NCBI GenBank assembly: GCA_963844235.1
Contig: CAWJNF010000008.1
Location: 868,001 to 932,000, forward strand
Direction: 5' to 3'
Source of the DNA: CAWJNF01 sp963844235
GTDB taxonomy: Bacteria; Actinomycetota; Thermoleophilia; Gaiellales; Gaiellaceae
Length of the DNA stretch: 64,000 nt
This document shows, one piece after another, positions 28,249 to 37,625 of this stretch (the first letter of the stretch is position 1; each line of letters starts with the position of its first letter). The notes beneath the pieces were generated by a model. That model had not been told where the DNA came from. It did no database searches and worked only from the letters and a program-made list of their open reading frames with translations. Made by a program: the position numbers and the translations under genes.

Positions 28249-29358
28249 CTAGGTGGCAGCGCTCGGTGCGAGGGCTCGAAGCTCTCGGCCCGCCCGCGGA
28301 AGCCCAGGGATCGCAACGACCGCTGGAAGCGTCGGCAGGAGGAAGCTGAAGAACCGGTACGTGAAGACGCCGAGCAGCGCAGCGGAGAGCGGGACGCCGA
28401 CGACGGTGAGCGCAAAGGTCGTGGCGGCGTCTACACCGCCGATCCCGCCGGTCGGCAGCGGCAGCATGTTCGCGAGGAAGCCGGTCGCGTAAGCGAGCAC
28501 GAGAGCCTGCGGAGAGAGCGCGATGTCGAAGGCTCGGAGCGCCGCCCACAGGCACGACATGTCTCCGAACCAGTAGAGGGGCGCCGCCACGAGCGTGGCC
28601 CGGTTCGCGCGCGGCTCCTCGGCGAGGCTGCGAACGAGCCGGGCGCCCTCGATGGCGCCGCCGGCTGCACGCCGAAGCCTCCCCTCCGCGCTCTCAGCCG
28701 TGAGCCGGGCGGCACGGTCCGGCCGCGTGACCGCCAGCCCCAGCGCGGCGAGGACCCCGAGACCCGCGATCCACGGGAGAGTCATCGCAAGCGGGACGTC
28801 CTCGCCCAGGCCGACGAGGAGCGCAAGCGCAGCGATCAAGGTCGCGGCGCCGAAGCTCGCATAGAGCGCCGTGTTGAGGGCGAACACTCGCACGACTGAC
28901 TGGTGGCCTCCGAAGCCGAGCTGCCGCAGCGCCCAGTAGAAGACCGCAATGCCGCCTACCCCGCCCGCCGCCAGCAGCCGAGTTGCTCCGAGCGACGCGA
29001 ACACGATCCGAGACGTGAGCCAGATGGGAGGGCACGGTCTTCCGCCGAGCCCGGCGAACGCGCGGAAAAGCACGACGTAGGCCGCGTAGGAGATGACCTG
29101 TGAGCCGAAGCAGAACGCGAGCCAGACCGGGCTCGCTCCCTTCAGGGAGTCGAGCGTCTTCGTGTAGCCGGCGACCTTGCCGACCAGGACGAACACCCCG
29201 ACGACGAGAAGCACTCCGAAACCGATGAGGATCCCGTAGCGGAGCGGGCCGTGCAGCCGGGGAATGGGTAACCCGGCCTCATGCGTTTCTTCCTCCCGCG
29301 GCCTCGCCGACCGCTCGATCGAGACGCTCTCGCCCATGTCCCCGAGCCATTCTGGCAT
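28249..29358 (-). CDS. Lysylphosphatidylglycerol synthase-type transmembrane protein (UPF0104)
   Basis: A 369-residue membrane protein with about eight helices, matching the transmembrane (flippase-like) part of MprF without the aminoacyl-transferase domain. The pattern SLKGASPVWLAFCFGSQVIS, LPLPTGGIGGVDAATTFAL and FFSFLLPTLPAVVAIPG is typical, with the LP-PGGIG-like turn conserved. Met8 (29337) is an alternative start. It probably moves or binds a lipid; the substrate is unknown. Last gene of the minus-strand run beginning at 31996. A paralogue lies at 58087-59223. Confidence 0.85.
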   Translation of the reverse strand: MPEWLGDMGESVSIERSARPREEETHEAGLPIPRLHGPLRYGILIGFGVLLVVGVFVLVGKVAGYTKTLDSLKGASPVWLAFCFGSQVISYAAYVVLFRAFAGLGGRPCPPIWLTSRIVFASLGATRLLAAGGVGGIAVFYWALRQLGFGGHQSVVRVFALNTALYASFGAATLIAALALLVGLGEDVPLAMTLPWIAGLGVLAALGLAVTRPDRAARLTAESAEGRLRRAAGGAIEGARLVRSLAEEPRANRATLVAAPLYWFGDMSCLWAALRAFDIALSPQALVLAYATGFLANMLPLPTGGIGGVDAATTFALTVVGVPLSAALLGVFTYRFFSFLLPTLPAVVAIPGLPRAGRELRALAPSAAT

Positions 29359-29423
29359 GCGGGGCGGTGTCCGCTGCGGCTCGACGGGAGCTGCTGCGAG
29401 ATCGTTGGCGAATATCCGGGCCG

Positions 29424-30011
29424 CTAGTCCGGCGGAGCCAGGCGCTCGATGTGGCCGGCCGCCCGGCCGAGCGCTTCCTCGTCGAAGAGGTACGCGGTCG
29501 CGTTCGGGATCTCGTGGGCCGGGCTGTCGAGCGTGTCCGAGCCCGCTGCGGCGTTGAGCGCGTAGCGGACGGGGATCTCGTGGCAGACGACGAGCACGGC
29601 CCGGTAGGGCGTCGCGAGCAGGCTCGCGAAGCCGCGCGCAAAGCGGCGGGCGGCCGCATCCAGGCTCTCGCCACCCGGGAAGGGCTCTCGGCGCCCGAGG
29701 TGATGCTTGATCTCCCTGTAGCGGTCGAGCGGGTAGCCCTCGAGCTCGCCGACGTCCACGTCATCGAGGTCGGGCTCGACGAGCAGTGGAATTTCTCGCC
29801 CGAGCAGCGAGAGCTCAGCCGTCTCGCGCGTTCGCGAGAAACGGGTGTGGACGACCGCCTCGAGCGGCAGGTGCGCGAGCTGAGAGCCGAGCTGCTCGGC
29901 CTGCAGCCGGCCGACCGGCGTCAGCGGCACCGGACGCGACGGGTCGCCGTTTACGCGGCGCTCGTGGTTCAGGACGGACTCGGCGTGCCGCGTAAGGACG
30001 TACAGGCGCAC
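29424..30011 (-). CDS. Histidine phosphatase family protein (phosphoglycerate mutase-like)
   Basis: A 195-residue enzyme starting at GTG 30011. The catalytic motif TRHAES near residue 8 supplies the phosphorylated His; SRTRETAEL gives the phosphate-binding Arg, and VVCHEIPVRYAL the second His. All family residues are in place. Small-molecule phosphatase activity is expected; the substrate is unknown. It is 23 bases after a Usp gene. Confidence 0.9.
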   Translation of the reverse strand: MRLYVLTRHAESVLNHERRVNGDPSRPVPLTPVGRLQAEQLGSQLAHLPLEAVVHTRFSRTRETAELSLLGREIPLLVEPDLDDVDVGELEGYPLDRYREIKHHLGRREPFPGGESLDAAARRFARGFASLLATPYRAVLVVCHEIPVRYALNAAAGSDTLDSPAHEIPNATAYLFDEEALGRAAGHIERLAPPD

Positions 30012-30034
30012 GCGGGAAGGCTACGCGTGAAGCG

Positions 30035-30481
30035 CTAGCGCTCGCCGCCCGGGACGATCACGACAGGGCAGGTGGCGTGGTGTACGCACTGGTGGCTCAC
30101 CGAGCCGAGCAGCAGTCCCATGAAGCCGCCATGACCACGGGACCCGAGAACGAGCAGGTCGGCGTCCTCGGCGGCCTTGACAAGCTCGTGTGCGACTCCG
30201 CCTCTCGTGACGACCCTCTCGACTTCGACGTCTGCCGCCTCGCTGCCCACCTCGGCCAGCATGTCGTCGAAGATCTTCGCGGCTGCCTCCTCGACGCTCT
30301 GGGCCAGATCCGGCGGGTCGCCGATCACGAATGCGGGAGCGCCCACCACGGGCGCGACCGGAAGGTGCGGGACATGGACGGCGACGACCTTGGCGTCACG
30401 CAGACGCGCCTCGGAGAGCGCGAAGCGAAGCGCCCCGAGAGAGTGCTTCGAGCCGTCGACGCCGACGACGATCCTGTTCAT
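30035..30481 (-). CDS. Universal stress protein, UspA family
   Basis: A 148-residue single-domain Usp. MNRIVVGVDGSKHSLGALRF starts the fold and GSRGHGGFMGLLLGSVS is a complete ATP-binding loop. The C-terminal half is strikingly similar to the Usp at 51271-51750 (shared RGHGGF, LLLGSVS, HHA-CP-VIV segments), so the two are recent paralogues. Its start overlaps the stop of the small membrane protein gene upstream (ATGA). Confidence 0.93.
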   Translation of the reverse strand: MNRIVVGVDGSKHSLGALRFALSEARLRDAKVVAVHVPHLPVAPVVGAPAFVIGDPPDLAQSVEEAAAKIFDDMLAEVGSEAADVEVERVVTRGGVAHELVKAAEDADLLVLGSRGHGGFMGLLLGSVSHQCVHHATCPVVIVPGGER

Positions 30482-30672
30482 CCCGACCTCCGAAGCATAC
30501 GTCTACGTCCCCCCGGTATCGGGGGCCCCCCGGGTGCCGAGCGCCGGCCGGTACCCGCCGCCAACAAGCCGAAGGCGAAGGCGATCGCCCCGGCGACGAC
30601 CACCGCCCCAACCATGTATGTCATGACGACGAAAAGCAGGACCGCCATCACGGCGGAGCGAACCACATGCAC
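30478..30672 (-). CDS. Small membrane protein, 64 residues
   Basis: One or two hydrophobic helices (AVMAVLLFVVMTYMVGAVVV and AIAFAFGLLAAG) are followed by a basic, Gly/Pro-rich tail. It starts at GTG 30672 directly after the hydrolase stop and overlaps the Usp start by 4 bases, so its position inside an operon supports a real gene. No family is recognised. Confidence 0.55.
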   Translation of the reverse strand: MHVVRSAVMAVLLFVVMTYMVGAVVVAGAIAFAFGLLAAGTGRRSAPGGPPIPGGRRRMLRRSG

Positions 30673-30673
30673 G

Positions 30674-31996
30674 TCACTCGAGCCCGAGCAGCGCGCGCTC
30701 GAAGAAGGCGATCACCCGCGCCTCGTACTCGCGCGGACGCGCGTCGAGCCCACCGGTGTGGCCGGCCTCCGGAATCGCCCAGACCGTCTTCGGCTCGCCG
30801 GCCGCATCGAAGTACACCGGGTTCAGGTGCTCCTCCCCCCCGCCGCCTGGGTCGGCGTAGACGAGGAAGACGGGCCGCGGCGCGATGCGCGCGACGAGAT
30901 CCTTCAGGTTCGACGGCGGCCCCTGGTTCGCGAGGATCGCGGTCGCGCCCGTCGTCAGCGCGTAGTTGGGGAGCAGGAGCCACTTGCCCGCACCGGGCGC
31001 AGCCAGCTGCTCGCGGATGGAGCGGTAGCCGGCCCCGTCGGCGACGACCGCCTCGAGGTCGTCTGTCTCGGCCGCCGTTTCCAGGAGGAGCTCCCCTCCG
31101 ACAGAGAGCCCGAGGCCGCCGATCCGCTCGGGATCGACGTCGGGCCGGGCCTGCAGGAACGCGATCGCGGCCAGCAGGTCCTCGTCCCCTCCCCAGCCGA
31201 ACGCGTTGTAGTCGCCGTCGCTCTCGCCCTCACCCCTGCGATCGAAGAGCAGGACGCCGTAGCCGTGGCGAACCAGCATCCGGGCGTGGTCGAGCGGGCC
31301 GGAGCGACCGGGGAACGCGATCACCGCCGCGCCGTTCTGCGACGGGACATACCAGCCGGCGAGCGTCAGGCCGTCGGCAGTCTGGAAGGAGACGTCTTCG
31401 TGGGGGCGGCCGAGATCGGCCGCGGCGACCGGTGAGCGGGGCTTGTGGGTGACAACGAAGGCGATCCCGACCGGCACCACGAGCTCGAAGGCGACGACGA
31501 ATCCCGCGAGCGCGATGAGGAAACGACGGAGATAACGGCGCGTGCGGCTCTCGTCGAGGCGGCGCGACCGCCACAGAACAGAGGTGCCCACGGCGGCGAG
31601 CACGAGCCCGCCGAGCAGCGCGAGGAGCCCCGTAAAGTCGTCTCCCGACGCGCCGTCGAGGACGACGTGGCGGGCTGGAACCGCAAGACCGGCCGCGAAA
31701 GAGAGGAGGCCGACGCCGATCGCGATCGAGCCGCGTAGCCCCGCACGGAGGCGCGGATAGACCACGGCCAGGGCGACCGCGATCGCAACGGGCACGGTGC
31801 CGCTGACGAGGTGGTCACCCGCCGACGTCCCCGGCTCCGGCTGGAGGAAGGCGTCGTCGAGGAGGTGGAGCGCGATCGTCCCGAAGCCGGCGCGGGCGAT
31901 CAGCGACTCGCGCCGGCCGGCGGACACCGCCGTGGAGGCCCACGGCGTGCGAACGGGCTCCGATCTTCGTGCGGTTTGCTTCAGCTTGACTGCCAT
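30674..31996 (-). CDS. Membrane-anchored alpha/beta hydrolase
   Basis: A 440-residue protein. The first 190 residues hold four or five membrane helices; the rest is an alpha/beta hydrolase of the dienelactone hydrolase/prolyl-oligopeptidase type. The nucleophile elbow is GLSVGG, the acid Asp probably in VYADPGGGG and the His in EAGHTGGL. LLFDRRGEGESDG is the usual strand before it. Predicted cytoplasmic or extracytoplasmic esterase/peptidase; substrate unknown. First gene of an operon with the small membrane protein, Usp and phosphatase; two inverted repeats lie just upstream. Confidence 0.85.
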   Translation of the reverse strand: MAVKLKQTARRSEPVRTPWASTAVSAGRRESLIARAGFGTIALHLLDDAFLQPEPGTSAGDHLVSGTVPVAIAVALAVVYPRLRAGLRGSIAIGVGLLSFAAGLAVPARHVVLDGASGDDFTGLLALLGGLVLAAVGTSVLWRSRRLDESRTRRYLRRFLIALAGFVVAFELVVPVGIAFVVTHKPRSPVAAADLGRPHEDVSFQTADGLTLAGWYVPSQNGAAVIAFPGRSGPLDHARMLVRHGYGVLLFDRRGEGESDGDYNAFGWGGDEDLLAAIAFLQARPDVDPERIGGLGLSVGGELLLETAAETDDLEAVVADGAGYRSIREQLAAPGAGKWLLLPNYALTTGATAILANQGPPSNLKDLVARIAPRPVFLVYADPGGGGEEHLNPVYFDAAGEPKTVWAIPEAGHTGGLDARPREYEARVIAFFERALLGLE

Positions 31997-32028
31997 GCGC
32001 CCTTCTCCCGTCCCCTCCGAGGGTCGCA

Positions 32029-32064
32029 GGACGCTGCGTCCGAGTCATCGGTGCCGCTACCGAT
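32029..32064. promoter_or_regulatory. Two inverted repeats upstream of the hydrolase-Usp operon
   Basis: GGACG-ctg-CGTCC (32029-32041) and ATCGGT-gccgct-ACCGAT (32047-32064) are both perfect and lie 33-68 bases upstream of the ATG at 31996. Such paired palindromes in a 106-base spacer are good operator candidates. The cognate regulator is unknown. Confidence 0.45.
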
Positions 32065-32102
32065 CGGCGATCCGGTATTCCCCGCAACGCCCGCGGCGCG
32101 GC

Positions 32103-33161
32103 TCAGGCGGGGGCGAGCAATCGCCGTGCTGCTCGTGCCGCGACGAGTTCCTCCCGCGCCCTGATGACCAGCACCCGCACAGCCGAGCCCTCCGCGGCGA
32201 TGTCGCAGTCCGACACGGGCTCCGCGTTGCGCCGGAGGTCGAGCTCCACGCCGAGGAATCCGAGCCGCGCGCAGACGCGGTCGCGGACGAACGCGGAGTT
32301 CTCCCCGATACCGGCCGTGAAGACGAGCGCGTCGAGACCGGCGGTCGCGACAGCCATCGCGGCGACCGCGCCGGCAACGCGATAGGCGAAGACCTCGAGC
32401 GCGAGCCTTGCGCGCTCGTCTCCGGCGCCCGCACGGTGCTCGAGCTCGCGCACGTCCCCGGTCCCGCCGAGGCCTTTGAGGCCGGACTCGGAGTGCAGCT
32501 CACGATCGACCTGAGCGGCGCTGAGGCCGTGCTCGCGGAGGACGTAGAGCAGCGCGCTCGGATCGACAGAACCGGCGCGGCTCGCCATCGGGATGCCCTC
32601 GAGCGGCGAGAACCCCATTGTCGTGTCGCAGGAGCGGCCGTCCCGAACTGCCGTGACGGAGCAACCGCCGCCCAGGTGGCAGACGACGAGCCGAAGACCC
32701 TCGGGCGGACGGCCCAGAAGCTCCGGAGCCCGCTCCGCGCTCCATTCGACCGACAATCCGTGGAAGCCGTACCTGCGGATCCCCCAGTCGGCCCGCCAGC
32801 GCTCGGGTAGGGCGTAGACGGCGGCCTCCGCGGGCATGGTGGCGTGGAAGGCGGTGTCGAAGACGGCGACCTGCGGCGCATCGGGCAGGAACCGCTCGCC
32901 GAGGGCGATGCCCGCGAGGGCGGATGCGTTGTGGAGCGGCGCGAGTGGCTCGAGGGCTGCGATGCCTGCCCGCACCTCTGCATCGACGACGACGGGCTCC
33001 CGGAACCGATCGCCGCCGTGGACGACGCGGTGTGCGACCGCGTCGACCTCGACCGGGTCGACGTCCTCGAGCACCTCGACCGGCCGGCTCGTGCCGTCCG
33101 CGGCGACGAGGTGGAGCTTGAGGCTCGTCGAGCCGGCGTTGACGACGAGGATCGAGCCCAC
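32103..33161 (-). CDS. ackA: Acetate kinase
   Basis: Transfers phosphate between acetyl phosphate and ADP, giving ATP. From GTG 33161 the product has 352 residues, slightly short for the family. Recognised segments: ILVVNAGSTSLKLHL (phosphate loop), AHRVVHGGDRF, VAVFDTAFHATMP, RYGFHGLSVEW, CHLGGGCSVTAVRDGRS and FTAGIGENSAFVRDRV. All active-site Arg, His and Asp segments are present. It starts 8 bases after a Usp gene and closes the operon. No phosphotransacetylase is seen here; an acyl-CoA synthetase lies at 48548-51244. Confidence 0.94.
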   Translation of the reverse strand: MGSILVVNAGSTSLKLHLVAADGTSRPVEVLEDVDPVEVDAVAHRVVHGGDRFREPVVVDAEVRAGIAALEPLAPLHNASALAGIALGERFLPDAPQVAVFDTAFHATMPAEAAVYALPERWRADWGIRRYGFHGLSVEWSAERAPELLGRPPEGLRLVVCHLGGGCSVTAVRDGRSCDTTMGFSPLEGIPMASRAGSVDPSALLYVLREHGLSAAQVDRELHSESGLKGLGGTGDVRELEHRAGAGDERARLALEVFAYRVAGAVAAMAVATAGLDALVFTAGIGENSAFVRDRVCARLGFLGVELDLRRNAEPVSDCDIAAEGSAVRVLVIRAREELVAARAARRLLAPA

Positions 33162-33169
33162 CGCGGACG

Positions 33170-33940
33170 CTACCTCGCGACGGTGGCCTTCGGGATCGGG
33201 AAGAGCACGACCGGTAGCGGCGAGCGCATGAGCACCTCCCGGACGACCGCCGACCTCCCGGTGGCGACCTCCTGCCGCCACCCGAGCGCGATCAACTCGG
33301 CACCCGTCTCGACCGCGACGTCGACGACGTGCTCACCCGGCCTGCCCGTGCGGAGCTCGAGCCGCACGCCCTCGGGTGGGACCGGGCAGTAGCGTCTGAG
33401 GAACTCTGCCATCCAGGCGTCGGTCTCGTGCTGGCACTGATCCTCGAACATCGGCAGCGTGTCGCCGAAGTCGACGTGGAGGACGACGAGCTCGACCTCC
33501 CCGGCGGTGAGGAGCTCGAGGCCGCGGTTGAGCGCCTCGGCGCTCGCTTCCGACGCGTCGAGCGGGAGGAGGATGCGCGAGAGCGTCTCGATCGGAGGCG
33601 CCTCGGGCGGAACCACGACGACCGGCTTGTCGAGCGCGATGACGAGCTTCACCGCCGTGCCGCCGAGTACATCGGCGGCGGCGAAGCTCCTCGCTCCGAC
33701 GACGAGCGCGACGACCTCGCTGCGTCCTGCGAGCTCGCCGATCCGCTCGGTCGGAGAGCCCTCGACCTCCGTCAGCTGCACGCCTGCGGCGGCCGCCGCC
33801 TCGCGTGCGCTGATGTCGCCGTCCGCGCGTACGTGGAGAGCCTCGAAGTTCCAGCCGAGGCGCCTGGCAATGGTCTGCGCCGTCGCGAGGACGGACCCGG
33901 CGGCGGCGCTGTTGTCGATTGCTGCCAGAACGGTGCTCAT
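33170..33940 (-). CDS. Universal stress protein, tandem UspA domains
   Basis: A 256-residue protein with two Usp folds. Domain 1 begins MSTVLAAIDNSAAAGSVLAT and has GARSFAAADVLGGTAVK in place of the classic loop; domain 2 (SRILLPLDASEASAEALNRG) ends with a loop lacking the G-2x-G-9x-G pattern. ATP binding is therefore doubtful, at least in domain 2. The start overlaps the stop of the GH65 gene by 4 bases (ATGA), and acetate kinase follows after 8 bases. Confidence 0.9.
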   Translation of the reverse strand: MSTVLAAIDNSAAAGSVLATAQTIARRLGWNFEALHVRADGDISAREAAAAAGVQLTEVEGSPTERIGELAGRSEVVALVVGARSFAAADVLGGTAVKLVIALDKPVVVVPPEAPPIETLSRILLPLDASEASAEALNRGLELLTAGEVELVVLHVDFGDTLPMFEDQCQHETDAWMAEFLRRYCPVPPEGVRLELRTGRPGEHVVDVAVETGAELIALGWRQEVATGRSAVVREVLMRSPLPVVLFPIPKATVAR

Positions 33941-36900
33941 CGTGTGACCTGCTTCCATTCGTCGCTCCGTCGTTCGAGCTCGAGGCCGGCGGGATTCGCC
34001 GCGAGCAGCTCGGGCCGCCCCGCGAGCGCGATCGCCACGGGCGGATCGGCGACCACCCGTAGGCGATGGTGGTCCATCGCGATGCTCACGTGGCTCCCGA
34101 GGAAGCGCAGCGCGATCTCGAACCTGTCCCACGAGGCCGGGAGCCGCGGGTCGAGGCGGAGCGTCCCATCCATGGGCCGAATCCCTGCGAGGCCGTAGAC
34201 GAGCGCCTGCCAGAGGCCTCCCATCGTCGCCAGGTGCAGGCCCCCCGAGGTCGTCTGCGTGAGGTCGTCGAGGTCGATCCGACTCGACAGCTGCAGCAGC
34301 TCGAGCGCCCGGTCTAGCTGTCCGACCCGCGCAAACAGGGCCGCATGGACGGCCGGGGAAAGCGAGCTGCCGTGGGCCGTGCGCGGCTCGTAGAAGCGCA
34401 GGTTCGGCTCTAGCGAGCCCGGCGCGACCTCGTCCGGCAGAAGGTGGTGCAGCATGAGAACATCGGCCTGCTTGACGACCTGCGCGCCCGCCGTGCGGTC
34501 ACGGCCGAGCAGCAGGTCGGCAACGATCGGCCGCCGCGGGGCGAACTCGGCCGACCACGAGCGGCTCGAGATCGAAGAAGCCGGCGAACTGCTCGTAGAG
34601 CTTCGTCGCCGGGTCGTACCCGTCGTACGATCAGGTCCACGAGCGTCGCGCCAGCGGGCCCGCTCGCTCGGCTCGACCGTCTCGTCATCCTCGGTCGCTG
34701 CGAGCGCGCGGCTCAGGTTCCAGCGTGCCATGACGTTCGTGAACGCGTTGTCGTCGACAGGCTCGTGGTACTCGTCGGGGCCGATCACCCCGTAGATGTG
34801 GGCTCGTCCGTCCCGGGCGATGCGCGACCCGCGATGCCCAGTAGCGGGCCGTCTCGACGAAGAGGCTCCGCGCCGGCCCTGTCGCGAAGGCCTCGTCGCC
34901 GGTCCAGTCGAGGTAGCACGACGCCGCCCACGCCACGTCGGCGACGATGTGCTCCTCGAGAAGCCCGGTCCGGATCGGCACGATCTCGCCGGTGCGAGTC
35001 CGGGCCGACGTGGGCGTGACGTCCCTCCCGCTCGCGGCCGACTCCCAGGGGAAGCGGGCCCCCGCCCGCCCGAGTGCCCTGGCCACGTCTAGGGCCACGG
35101 GCAAGCGCCGAAGCCTGTAGTCGAGCATCGCCCGCGCGGCTGGCGGATGCGTGGCGGCGAGGAACGGCAGCACGAAGACGTCGCTGTCCCAGAACACATG
35201 GCCGCCGTAGCCGGGCCCGCTCAGGCCGCGCGCTCCGACGGCGGCCTCGCCCTCGGAGGCCACCGAAGCCGTGAGGTGGAAGAGCGCGAGGCGAACCGCG
35301 TGCTGGAGAGCCTCGTCTCCCTCGATCCTGATGTCGGCGTTCCTCCCAACGCGCGGCCCAGGCAGCGCGGTGCTCGCAGAACAGCGTCTCGAAGCCGGCC
35401 TCGCGGGCCTCGGCGAGAGCGGCGAGCGCGCGCCCTTCCGCGGGAGGCTCGGCCGCGTCGACGACGTAGGCGGCCAGCCGGTCGAGGCGCCGGAGCCCGT
35501 GCTTTTCGCGGGATGCCGCGTCGGCGGCCGCTGCGACGATCCCGCCCGGCCTGGCCCGCACATACATCCAGCTGGCGTCGTCTTCGCGGCCACCTTCGAC
35601 TGGCCCCCGGCCGGGCGGTTCCAGCGGTCTCGCGCCGGCGAGCAGGTCCCCGGGCGCCTCGATCCGGAGGGCGACTGTGCCGGGGCGGGAGAGTGCCGAC
35701 AGGGAGACGGAGCGCAGGGTTCCGGCGTCGGTGTCGAGGCGCTGGTGGAGGATCCCTGTCCGCAGATCGAGGATCCGCTCGAGGCGCGGACGCGTGTCGA
35801 GGTCGAACGGCAACACGTTCCAGCGAGGGCCTGGCTGCAGATCGGGTCTCGGCGCTGCCGTAAAGTCCGGCGGCGAGCACCGACGGCGCCGCGGCTGGAT
35901 GGCGGCCGAGAGGGCTTCCACGCGTGCCGATCGTGCCGTCCGCCTGCGTGAGCAACGTAGCGTCCGCGCGCTCACGTTGGCGGTCGACGCCGCCAACGGC
36001 GATCGTCCACGAAGGGTCCCCGTCGCTCTCGGGAACGGCGCGCTCGCGACGGCGTCTCAGCTGGTCGCGAAGCAGCGACAGGAACGCCTCCGGTCCCCCC
36101 GGCACGGCGACGACCCCGTCCGGGACGCCGGTCGGCTCGGCGCCGACGGAGACCGCCGTCGAACGCGCCGCCTCGGGCACGAGCATGAGCGAGTCGCTGC
36201 CGGGCAGCCCGCCGAGGGCGCCGAACTCATCCCCGACGATAAGCACGAGGCCGGCACCGATCCCCTGCCGCCGGAGGAACGTCGCGATCCAGCGGCCGGA
36301 GTCGGCCTTGTCGGTCAACCCGATCTCGACGTGCTTCGCGTCGCTCGTCACCCGAGCCTCAGGGAGCCCGACCTCGACCGCGGCCCCGCGTGCGAGCTCG
36401 GCCGCCTCGGCGAGCGAGCCGATCCCGTGGGCGGCGAGGCGAGCCTCGATCGCCTGCAGCAACTCGGCGATGCGCGCCTTGGGGGGATCTGCCCACTCCG
36501 GCTCCGGGATCAGGTCGATCTTGCGCCGGTTCAGCCGTTGCGAGACGATCTCCGCCCGGAGGCCCTGCGCGCCGAGGCGCTCCACCGTCAGCTCCGCGGC
36601 TCGATCGAGCGCGTCCTCCTCGGCGTCGGTCGCCACCGTCGCGAAGATCCGCTCGGGGCCCTGCTCGCCGACCCGGAACACCTCGGATCCCCGGTTGAGC
36701 AGCAGGTGCAGGCTGCCCGGGCCCGACGGGCGCGCCCGTAACTGACCGTCGACGTTGCCGACGATGGGTGCCGCTGATGACGGCGATCTGCATGCCGAGC
36801 GCGCAGAGCGCCTCGATCGCGTCGCGAACCGTTCCGGCGTCGGCCTGCCGGTCGGGGACGGCGGTGCCGTCCCAGTCGAAGACGATCGCCTCGAAACGGC

Positions 36901-36967
36901 GGTCGAGAAGCGCGGGCAGCCGGCGGGCCCGCCGCTGCCTGCCGGCGGTCGGCCGCACCCGAGCCAC
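33937..36967 (-). pseudogene. HAD phosphatase-GH65 glycoside phosphorylase fusion, multiple frameshifts
   Basis: About 1,000 residues when repaired. GTG 36967 has GAAGGA 8 bases upstream. The N-terminal domain (about 230 residues) is HAD-type: FDWDGTAVPD with the nucleophile Asp, VISGTH, then NVDGQLRARPSGPGSLHLLL, KIDLIPEPEWADPPK and a GDEFG metal site, as in trehalose-6-phosphate phosphatase-like HADs. The rest is glycoside hydrolase family 65: ADGTIGTRG, GGHVFWDSDVFVLPF, IGPDEYHEPVDDNAFTN with the catalytic Glu, and KQADVLMLHHLLPD. Members phosphorolyse trehalose, maltose or kojibiose. Single-base shifts occur near 36763, 35845, 35345, 34825, 34630 and 34558. All signature motifs remain, so error versus decay is undecided. 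Confidence 0.8.
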
Positions 36968-36978
36968 GGGATCGTCCT

Positions 36979-37625
36979 TCAGGGATTGCCCTCCGCACGC
37001 TGCTTGAGGCCGAGCAGCATCTTGCGCTCCATCGCGAATGCGGGAAGCTCGGTGAGCTTCAGACCGAGCCGCTCGGCGGGCCTTGCCCGTTCGGTCGTCC
37101 AGCGGTTGCGTACCATCAGCCGGGTGCTCCCGTTCGCGAGCGGCTCGAGGACGAACGACCAGCTCCAGTCGCCTTCAGGATGGCGGAGCACGAGTGCTCG
37201 CTCCGGCTCGATCGCGTGACGACCATGTGGGCGTCCTTCCCCAGGGAGATCCGATCGCCAACCTCCAGCTGCTGGAGCTCGGGCACGATCCGCTCGGTGC
37301 TGTGGATGTCGAGACCGAGGAGGTTCTCCAGTCGGTCGTAGCTGTAGAGGCCGCCGCGCCCCTGGCCCATCTGGACGAGCCACGGCCAGACGGCGGCGGG
37401 CGGGGCGTCGATTGTGACGGCGCGGGTGGAGACGAACGTGGGCCTGGCCACGAGCTCGTCTCCGGGCAGCCGCCGGCGGCCTCCTCCTCGTCGCCCCCCA
37501 CCGGGGCAGCCGCGGCGCAGCACGAGGACTGCGCCGAAGCGGCGGAAGCAGCGTGATCGCCGCCCGGCCCGCGAGGGGCTCACGGCGCCTCCCCAGACCG
37601 TCCACCGGGCGGTCTCGCTCCGCAT
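36979..37625 (-). pseudogene. SRPBCC-family protein, frameshifted
   Basis: The body reads FVSTRAVTIDAPPAAVWPWL, VQMGQGRGGLYSYDRLENLL and IHSTERIVPELQQLEVGD, a START/Bet v 1-like lipid-binding fold, then switches frame near 37218 to EPERALVLRHPEGDWSWSFV and continues to a stop at 36979. The region before the domain (WGAT, DEEEAAGG, LPGDELVARP) needs two more shifts near 37465-37490. ATG 37625 is a tentative start. The stop lies 11 bases before the HAD-GH65 start. Ligand unknown. Confidence 0.65.
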
